From the NCBI GenBank assembly GCA_020624805.1, contig JAHKVW010000034.1:1-59302 (forward strand): a stretch of 59,302 nt of DNA, given 5' to 3'. Positions 53,977-59,302 of this stretch are shown one piece after another. Origin of the DNA: a bacterium. Its GTDB lineage: Bacteria > Bacillota > Clostridia > Oscillospirales > Acutalibacteraceae. A program made the position numbers and the translations under genes. The notes beneath the pieces were generated by a model, which saw nothing but the letters and a program-made list of their open reading frames with translations, was not told where the DNA came from and did not search any database. Every line of letters begins with the position of its first letter. Positions within the stretch are counted from its first letter, which is position 1.

Positions 53977-54060
53977 GATGTTAGATAACAGATAACAGAT
54001 AACAGATAACAGATAACAGATAATAGATAATAGATATATAGATATATAGATATATAGATA
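53977..54060. repeat. Tandem ATAACAGATA-type repeat
   Basis: GATAACAGATAACAGATAAC units grade into ATATATAGATATATAG. Fragments of the same unit occur at 55605-55640 and 56085-56112. Confidence 0.85.
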
Positions 54061-54531
54061 TTATATCTGTTAAATAGTAACAGCGAAAGGAAACGCTCCG
54101 CTTTTTTGTCCGAGCGCAGCGAGTAACATCAACTGTTCTCTGTTCACTATTATCTGTTATCTATACAAAGACGGAATAATAGGGGCGTGATGGGCGAAAC
54201 TGCCGTTCCGCCCCTACACTCCATTTTCGCATAGTTCAAAACGTTTTGATCTCTGCTCCACTGGAGCGAGAGACGATTGATCTGACTACTGAGGGATCAG
54301 GCCCCCTTTGCCAAGGGGGCTGTCGCCAAAGGCGACTGGGGTTGTCATAAAAAAGATTCAACCCTCCGACACGCGACACAAGTGTCTCGTGCCACCTCCC
54401 TTAGGAAAGGGAGGCTGAGTCCCGCTTCCTTGTCAGATCGGAGGAGGCTGTATCGGTTGAGATTGCCGCGGGCGGAACACGCGTGTTCGCCCTCGCAATG
54501 ACAATCGATGGGCAATAAAACGATCCGTTAT
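54061..54531. repeat. Gene-free repeat-rich spacer upstream of peptidase copy 3
   Basis: Holds a family E hairpin (AGGGGCG..CGCCCCT near 54180-54217), a CCCCCTTTGCCAAGGGGGC hairpin, a B-like end GGAAAGGGAGGC, and a D element (54454-54502) with an AACACGCGTGTT tip. No gene. Promoter elements for the operon starting at 53.9 kb should be here but I cannot place them. Confidence 0.6.
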
Positions 54532-54564
54532 GCGGCGTCGGCGTGTGTTTGCCACCGACGCCGC
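54532..54564 (-). terminator. Strong stem downstream of the main subunit gene
   Basis: Minus-strand GCGGCGTCGG..CGACGCCGC, about 90 bases after the stop, with a T-run (TTTTATT) only some way after it. Could be a partial terminator or an mRNA 3' stabiliser that allows excess of the main subunit. Confidence 0.5.
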
Positions 54565-54655
54565 CGAATGTTTTATTTAAAAGAGAAATCTCTTATACTA
54601 TAGCGTATTGTGCAATAAATACCTAAGCAAAGAACTTTTAACGATCAATCACCTA

Positions 54656-55513
54656 TCAGGGGGTAGTAGGAATGGTGAAGTCGATCACTACGCTGGTGAG
54701 GATAGAACCCAAGTCAACTTGACCGATGTTCAGAGAGTAAACAGCCGCATCTTCGCCGTCGAGGTATACACGAACGGTGACATAATCTTCGCCGTTGTTG
54801 CCGATAGAACCAAGGGAGATAGTCTGAGCAGAACCGAAGGCTTTACCGGTATATGTAGTGCTGCCGCTGGTAACGCCGGAATCACTGTACTTGGAGGAAG
54901 TTTTCAGCAGATATCTGTTGTCAGCAGCGCCCGAGGGCTTCCAGATACCGAGAACAGAACCGTCGCTCTTCAGAACAGCAATACGAATAGCTTTAGCCAA
55001 AGAAGTAGCGTCCTCGCCGCCGGTCAAAGAAGCACTTACCTTGGTAAGCTGAACGGTAGCAGAATCCGCACCGGTAACCTTGAGGTACAACTTCTCTGCG
55101 TACATATCGTGATTAGCAGTAGTTGCAGCGGTAACAGCCTTATTGTTATCAGCAGCGGACTGACCATCAGAGGCAGCATCCACACGATAGATACCTCTGT
55201 TGGTGCCTGAGCTTGCATCCTGAGAAGCAGCACCAATAGCAATAGCGCTTCCTGCTACAGGAAGGTTATTACTGAAGCTACCAGTGTTGAGCAGCGCATC
55301 ATGAGACCAATAAGTTGCGTTTTTCGCTTTCTCTGTCTCAGACTGGATCAGAAGACCGGTGGAAGCATTTGCTTTCAGTGTGAGACCATGTGTGTGTGCG
55401 TTAGGATCTGCAGAGAACCATGCGAATGTTGCGGAACCAAGAGCTACGAGAGCTACGAGGAGCATCGCAACGGAAGAGACTAATGCTCTTCTTCTGAATT
55501 TTGTGTTTTTCAT
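54656..55513 (-). CDS. TasA-like secreted protein, probable main fibre subunit
   Basis: 285 aa. Basic start (MKNTKFRRR), hydrophobic segment (about 11-28), then SATFAWFSADPNAH, a SipW-type precursor signature. The mature part is rich in Ala/Ser/Thr/Gly with no cysteine and no added modules. Family strands include AKAIRIAVLKSDGSVLGIWKP, YVTVRVYLDGEDAAV and the end SVVIDFTI. A near-perfect ribosome site (AAGGAGG at 55521-55527) and the strong downstream stem suggest high expression on its own transcript. By analogy with TasA of Bacillus biofilms, this is the best candidate for the repeating fibre unit. Confidence 0.82.
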   Translation of the reverse strand: MKNTKFRRRALVSSVAMLLVALVALGSATFAWFSADPNAHTHGLTLKANASTGLLIQSETEKAKNATYWSHDALLNTGSFSNNLPVAGSAIAIGAASQDASSGTNRGIYRVDAASDGQSAADNNKAVTAATTANHDMYAEKLYLKVTGADSATVQLTKVSASLTGGEDATSLAKAIRIAVLKSDGSVLGIWKPSGAADNRYLLKTSSKYSDSGVTSGSTTYTGKAFGSAQTISLGSIGNNGEDYVTVRVYLDGEDAAVYSLNIGQVDLGSILTSVVIDFTIPTTP

Positions 55514-55687
55514 GAGAATTCCTCCTTATTTTTTTATGTCCCAAACACAAGGACAAATTTACTATTTAATCAGACGTTTGTGCGCCTGTTTAAACCAAGT
55601 TGTTTCAGATAACAGATAACAGATATCAGTTAACAGTTGAGGGAAACGCTGCGCGTTTTGGATTATATTCTTTATCAACCTTGTCCT

Positions 55688-56041
55688 CTAATTATCTTCA
55701 CCATCATCCATTTTTTTAAGTGCTGCTGTCAGCATTTTTAACAATGCTTTTATTCTGGGCTGCAAATCATCAAATTCACAATTACAGTAGCCTGTTTTTT
55801 GTAATACTATCAACCAGTAATCTGTTTCACCGGCTTCTTTTGCGGCGATACGGAGCTTATTTTTGAAATCCGCTTTGCTTGCCGCAAACTCTGATTCATG
55901 GATGTTAGCACCTATACTGGTGCCGCTTCGAAGCACTTGGCGCGACATCACATATTCATGTTTTTGATCAATCAACCACTCATAGAACGCTACGATCCTG
56001 ATTGAAAAATCAATCGATTGCTTTGCTAACTCACCTTTCAT
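55688..56041 (-). CDS. Four-helix bundle protein (23S rRNA IVS/S23-type)
   Basis: 117 aa, with the family pattern SIDFSIRIVAFYEWL, RQVLRSGTSIGANIHESEFAASKADF and KLRIAAKEAGETDYWLIVL. Relatives are encoded in rRNA intervening sequences or as free genes, and in diversity-generating retroelements (Avd). No reverse transcriptase or template repeat is seen here. Function unknown. It separates two fibre-type genes and is flanked on both sides by ATAACAGATA-type repeats, which suggests insertion. Confidence 0.88.
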   Translation of the reverse strand: MKGELAKQSIDFSIRIVAFYEWLIDQKHEYVMSRQVLRSGTSIGANIHESEFAASKADFKNKLRIAAKEAGETDYWLIVLQKTGYCNCEFDDLQPRIKALLKMLTAALKKMDDGEDN

Positions 56042-56111
56042 ATCAATAATAAATCCGGGCGCGGGCAGAGCCCGCCATCCACTGTTATCTTTTCTCTTTT
56101 ATCTGTTATCT

Positions 56112-56927
56112 TTATTCAAAAGAGTTGCCGTTTTCATCCGCTCCGCCGAAGAGCATCTGGAAGGTGACATTGGCGTCCTGTACGTCGTTGTCACACTCGG
56201 GGTCTTCACCCTCTGCCCAGATACGGAAGGTGATCTGCTTGGGAGTGAGGGTATCGAGGTGGAAGAGTCGACTCTCCGAACCAAAACTCTGATTGACGTC
56301 AAAAGTGGACTGACCCGCTACGGCAGAGCCCTTATGCGGCTCCCAAATCGCCGCGCTCCCGTTATCCTCATAGGATACACGAACGGCATTGATGATATCA
56401 GCCTTGCCGCCGGTTTCGGTCGTGGTGCATGCGGTGGTAGCGTCCTGCCCTTCTACCTGTACGGTCTGACCGGAGAGGTGTACCCACATCTCTTTGGTAG
56501 CGATAAACCATACCTTGAACTCAACAAACGAAGTATCGTTAGCGTTACGGGAAGAACCGGACTGACTCGCGAATGTGATACCGTTGGAAGAAGTGACAGG
56601 ATCAAGGAGCTGCTGGTCGAGGGTAGGCGCGTTCTGCGCTCTGAGTGATGTATTGATCATATCATTGGTCAGTACCTTTTTCCACAAACTGGTATCGGTA
56701 CCGCGGTTTTCGATATCAAGATACAACTCGGGAGCAGTGGAGATCTTGAGTGTGATATCATTGACGGCAGCGAAGTTTGACAAGGTGAACCAAGCGAGTG
56801 TCGCTGTGATCAAAACGAGCATAGCAATAATGCTCAAAAGGAAAGTGAACTTCCTTTTGATGCGTACCTGCGCTTTTTTCAGTTTCGTTAATTCCTTTTT
56901 TAGCTCTAATACAGTCTTTTCATCCAT
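56112..56927 (-). CDS. TasA-like secreted subunit
   Basis: 271 aa from the ATG at 56927 (GGTGAG just upstream; an ATG four codons earlier is the alternative). A charged N-terminal helix (DEKTVLELKKELTKLKKAQ), hydrophobic segment (about 30-46), then TATLAWFTLSNFAAVNDITLKIS. Family strands are VEFKVWFIATKEMWVHL, INAVRVSYEDNGSAAIWEP and FRIWAEGEDPECDNDV, ending VTFQMLF. The EGEDPEC motif is shared exactly with the anchored protein at 52 kb, so these two may be partners or close paralogues. First subunit gene of the locus in transcription order. Confidence 0.82.
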   Translation of the reverse strand: MDEKTVLELKKELTKLKKAQVRIKRKFTFLLSIIAMLVLITATLAWFTLSNFAAVNDITLKISTAPELYLDIENRGTDTSLWKKVLTNDMINTSLRAQNAPTLDQQLLDPVTSSNGITFASQSGSSRNANDTSFVEFKVWFIATKEMWVHLSGQTVQVEGQDATTACTTTETGGKADIINAVRVSYEDNGSAAIWEPHKGSAVAGQSTFDVNQSFGSESRLFHLDTLTPKQITFRIWAEGEDPECDNDVQDANVTFQMLFGGADENGNSFE

Positions 56928-56939
56928 ACTACTCACCAT

Positions 56940-57433
56940 ATTGTGTAAAAAATTTATGTCTTATACTATATATAGGTATCAAATCCATCTTTTATCGGTT
57001 GCAAATAGTTGTCTGTCAATCGAGTATAAGCCTAATATACACTAATACATCATAATAATTTTATCTTGATTATAGACCAATATTTGTGAAAAATCAATAA
57101 CGTTTTTTCCCATATCAAGCAAAAATAATACTTTTTCAACAACAAGAGTTGACTTTATGTTAAAACTACACTTAAATTCTTTCTTCTTTTTGTACAAAAC
57201 ACCCATGCCTTATACAATTCAAACAAATTACCATTCAAAATTTTGTATGTATGATTAACAAATTAATTCCGAATTGTAAGCCAATTTACCAAAAAGGCAT
57301 CTATCGGAGAGTAAAAACAGCTTCTTATGATCTTCATATCATATAGGTTAACTCCTTTAGTATCTTTCCTGTTTCTGCTCTGTATTTTCCGTAGAACACT
57401 ATCCTCCTACACTTTGGCGCAAATACTATCGGA
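56940..57433. other. AT-rich gene-free region upstream of the surface locus
   Basis: About 490 bp, clearly more AT-rich than the rest, without a credible gene. Likely promoter and regulatory region for the 56.9-kb subunit gene. I cannot place promoter boxes securely. Confidence 0.5.
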
Positions 57434-57468
57434 TAAAAAAGAACCGCCGCAACAGTTGCGACGGCTCC
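57434..57468 (-). terminator. Terminator of the LRR protein gene
   Basis: Minus-strand stem GAGCCGTCGCAAC-TG-TTGCGGCGGTTC followed by TTTTTT. Confidence 0.85.
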
Positions 57469-57492
57469 GTCATGTTCTTTGATCTGTTATCT

Positions 57493-58929
57493 TTATACAG
57501 TAAACTTGTTCGCGTATGTCGACCAGTTGCTTGCCGCGGAGAACGCGCCGAGCATCGCTTGATCCGCAACCTTGAACTCCACCACAGCTGACGGAAAAGC
57601 ATTTGAATTATCCAGCGTCGGGATCGCGGAAGGATCTGTGAATGCCGTAAGATCGACCAAGTACAGAGAATCACAATAATTAAACGCACCATCTTTGATT
57701 TGCAAGACACTTGACGGGATCGTAACGTGGGTCAACACCCAGCAATTATGACACTCTTCCTTACTGATATAGGTAAGCCCGGGCGAAAAGATCACTTCCT
57801 GCAAGCCGAAACAGTTTTCAAATGCTCTGCCGTACGGTCTTGCTGCCGAAGGAGGTATGACGACCCTGTTCAGTCCGTGACAGTCACCAAACGCCGAGCT
57901 GCCAATGCTCGTCACATCAGAAGGTATCACGATATTCGACAGACTGCGGCAGCCTTTGAACGCATTATCTTTGATTCTTTCAACATGGATCGGTATTGAG
58001 ATACGATGCAGATCATAGCAGTTCAAAAACGTATTCTCACCGATGGTCGTGACTGACGCCGGAACGGAAACTCTCTCCATCTCATAACATTCGGCAAACA
58101 ATGAAGCGCTCACCGAATCAATATTAGACGGAATCACAAGGCTCTTCAGATTGTCGCATTGCTTAAAAGCTGAGCTTCCTATCATGGTTACGCTTGCGGA
58201 CAGCGTTACATCGGTGAGCCTGACACAGTTTTCAAAGGCTCGTGATAAAATGCCGACGCAATTTGACCCGGCATGGAATTCGCTGATGATAAAGCACATA
58301 AACTCAAACATATTCCCGCCCGACTCTCTGCCGAGCGCAAACTTTCCGCCGATCAGTCTGACGCATATGGTCGCATCCTCTTCGGCATCGGAATAATCGG
58401 TTTTTTCGGCATATGTCGATACTTGTGAACTGCCTGTATTGGAAAGCACAGTATTGGTACCGTCTCCCCAATCGACTGTGACGGAGGTGTTCGGGTCCAG
58501 CCTGAGCCTGAGCCTGAGTGTCGGAATCCTTGTTCCTTTCGCTATGAAGAAGCATAGTCTTGTGCAGTTATCATCGGTTTTATAGGTACATCCGACGTCG
58601 ACGGTACAGCCCTCCCGCGCGGCAGAATGGATCTGTGAGAGCGTATAGTTCCACTCTTGCGCGACAAGTCCCTCTCTCTGCGGTAACGCCGGTAAAGCCG
58701 TTAGCTCCAAAACCTCAGCAAAGGTGTAGCTGTGCAGCAAAGAACCATCGCTATCAAAGAAATTGACGTCGCTCAACCGGATAGAACCGCCCAGTACGAT
58801 GCTGTCTATGGTATCAGCCAGATGATCGCTGTTTTGTTCAATAGGCAGCGTTGCGCCTTTTTCGGAACAAGCCGTATATGCCGCGGCGATATTTTGATTG
58901 ATTCGCGATATCTCACTCGCAATACTCAA
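57493..58929 (-). CDS. BspA-type leucine-rich repeat protein, TTG start
   Basis: 478 aa from TTG at 58929, preceded by AAAGGA at 8 bases. An upstream ATG at 59037 has no site and would add an implausible Phe/Leu/Cys-rich lead. The N-terminus (ISRINQNIAAAYTACSEKGATLP) resembles small helical segments found before phage-tail or surface modules. A beta region with VTVDWGDGTNTV (PKD-like) follows, then eight to nine LRR_5 repeats of the form AFxxCxxLxxVxIPxSVxxIGxxAF (about 250-440). No classical signal peptide, so secretion is unclear. Surface binding is the usual role of BspA repeats. Own terminator, so separate from the fibre locus. Confidence 0.85.
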   Translation of the reverse strand: MSIASEISRINQNIAAAYTACSEKGATLPIEQNSDHLADTIDSIVLGGSIRLSDVNFFDSDGSLLHSYTFAEVLELTALPALPQREGLVAQEWNYTLSQIHSAAREGCTVDVGCTYKTDDNCTRLCFFIAKGTRIPTLRLRLRLDPNTSVTVDWGDGTNTVLSNTGSSQVSTYAEKTDYSDAEEDATICVRLIGGKFALGRESGGNMFEFMCFIISEFHAGSNCVGILSRAFENCVRLTDVTLSASVTMIGSSAFKQCDNLKSLVIPSNIDSVSASLFAECYEMERVSVPASVTTIGENTFLNCYDLHRISIPIHVERIKDNAFKGCRSLSNIVIPSDVTSIGSSAFGDCHGLNRVVIPPSAARPYGRAFENCFGLQEVIFSPGLTYISKEECHNCWVLTHVTIPSSVLQIKDGAFNYCDSLYLVDLTAFTDPSAIPTLDNSNAFPSAVVEFKVADQAMLGAFSAASNWSTYANKFTV

Positions 58930-59129
58930 ACTATCATTCCTTTCATATATTAATAGGTATACCCCTCCATCTATGCCGAGATAAAGAAAGAAGTTGCATA
59001 GATTTATGCAACTATGTAAAAACAGAAAGATAAACATTTTTGAAAAAAGACTTGATTTTTTGAGCAGAATTGTATATAATAGTTGAGCAATTGAAAATCC
59101 GGCAGACGCCGATTATCATTTGACCACAC

Positions 59130-59219
59130 GTAGAGTTGTCCGAGTGGCCGAAGGAGCAGCACTGGAAATGCTGTGTACCTTTTCAGGTACCGAGGGTTCA
59201 AATCCCTCACTCTACGCCA
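59130..59219 (+). tRNA. tRNA-Ser (anticodon GGA)
   Basis: Acceptor GTAGAGT/ACTCTAC, D-arm TCCGAGTGGCCGAAGGA, anticodon stem CAGCA/TGCTG with loop CTGGAAA (GGA at 59164-59166), long variable arm GTACC/GGTAC as in class II tRNAs, T-arm GAGGGTTCAAATCCCTC, encoded CCA. Reads UCC/UCU serine codons. Confidence 0.97.
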
Positions 59220-59222
59220 TAG

Positions 59223-59258
59223 AAAAGCAGGGTATCATCCGATGCCCTGCTTTTTCTA
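59223..59258 (+). terminator. Terminator after tRNA-Ser
   Basis: Stem AAAGCAGGGTATC..GATGCCCTGCTTT followed by TTTCTATT, 4 bases after the CCA. Confidence 0.85.
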
Positions 59259-59272
59259 TTACCGTACAGCGT

Positions 59273-59288
59273 GAGTGAGGGATTTGAA
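59273..59288. repeat. Inverted 16-bp copy of the tRNA-Ser 3' part
   Basis: GAGTGAGGGATTTGAA is the exact inverse of 59197-59212 in the T-arm and acceptor. It lies just past the terminator at the window edge and may be a trace of an integrated element. Confidence 0.6.
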
Positions 59289-59302
59289 GGCGAGTGTGCC
59301 GA

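Noticed and set aside
55688..56041. Diversity-generating retroelement accessory gene (Avd)
   Set aside because: No reverse transcriptase, template repeat or variable-repeat adhesin end was found nearby. Kept as a plain four-helix bundle protein.

Overview
The window looks like chromosomal DNA of a gut-type spore-related Clostridium (Oscillospirales/Ruminococcaceae is my best guess). Reasons: a Firmicutes housekeeping order (smc, radical SAM, rnc, plsX; trmFO, topA, dprA; infC-rpmI-rplT), a spoIVB-spo0A pair, a BofA-like protein, a class A RNase P RNA, mid GC content, and an unusually high density of small palindromic intergenic repeats. Species cannot be decided from the sequence alone.

Layout. 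1-13.9 kb, almost all on the minus strand: smc (cut by the window edge), Elp3-like radical SAM, rnc, plsX, trmFO, topA, dprA, a SpoU/TrmH methylase, a 1.15-kb repeat mosaic, then the infC-rpmI-rplT operon with an attenuated leader. 14.2-25 kb: CAAX protease-tadA and a ComEA-like protein on the plus strand. On the minus strand are a methionine gamma-lyase-like PLP enzyme, murD coupled to a GNAT acetyltransferase, an AI-2E permease, an XRE regulator, rnpB and cca. 25.3-30.5 kb: spoIVB and spo0A, a zinc-ribbon membrane protein, a DUF4364 protein, a BofA-like protein and secG. 30.9-38.4 kb: a divergent type IIA topoisomerase pair, uvrB and radC.

38.6-57 kb, all minus strand, is the most unusual part: about 18 kb with three ER-type (Ser/His) signal peptidases, seven proteins of a TasA/camelysin-like secreted family (six with a hydrophobic segment followed by an aromatic cleavage-region motif such as AWF, one permanently anchored), a membrane-anchored McrB-like AAA+ ATPase and a long coiled-coil protein whose N-terminus resembles DUF2357. 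I read this as a cell-surface fibre or adhesin system. The peptidases would mature the subunits, one abundant small subunit would form the fibre, large subunits with InlB-type repeats and carbohydrate-binding-like modules would decorate it, and the AAA+/coiled-coil pair would act on assembly from inside. The last part is inference. A BspA-type leucine-rich repeat protein and tRNA-Ser(GGA) close the window.

The second theme is the repeats. At least six families are present. They are nested in each other, carry hairpin tips that differ in sequence but stay paired, supply stop codons to three genes and the N-terminus of a fourth, and one module sits inside the RNase P RNA gene.
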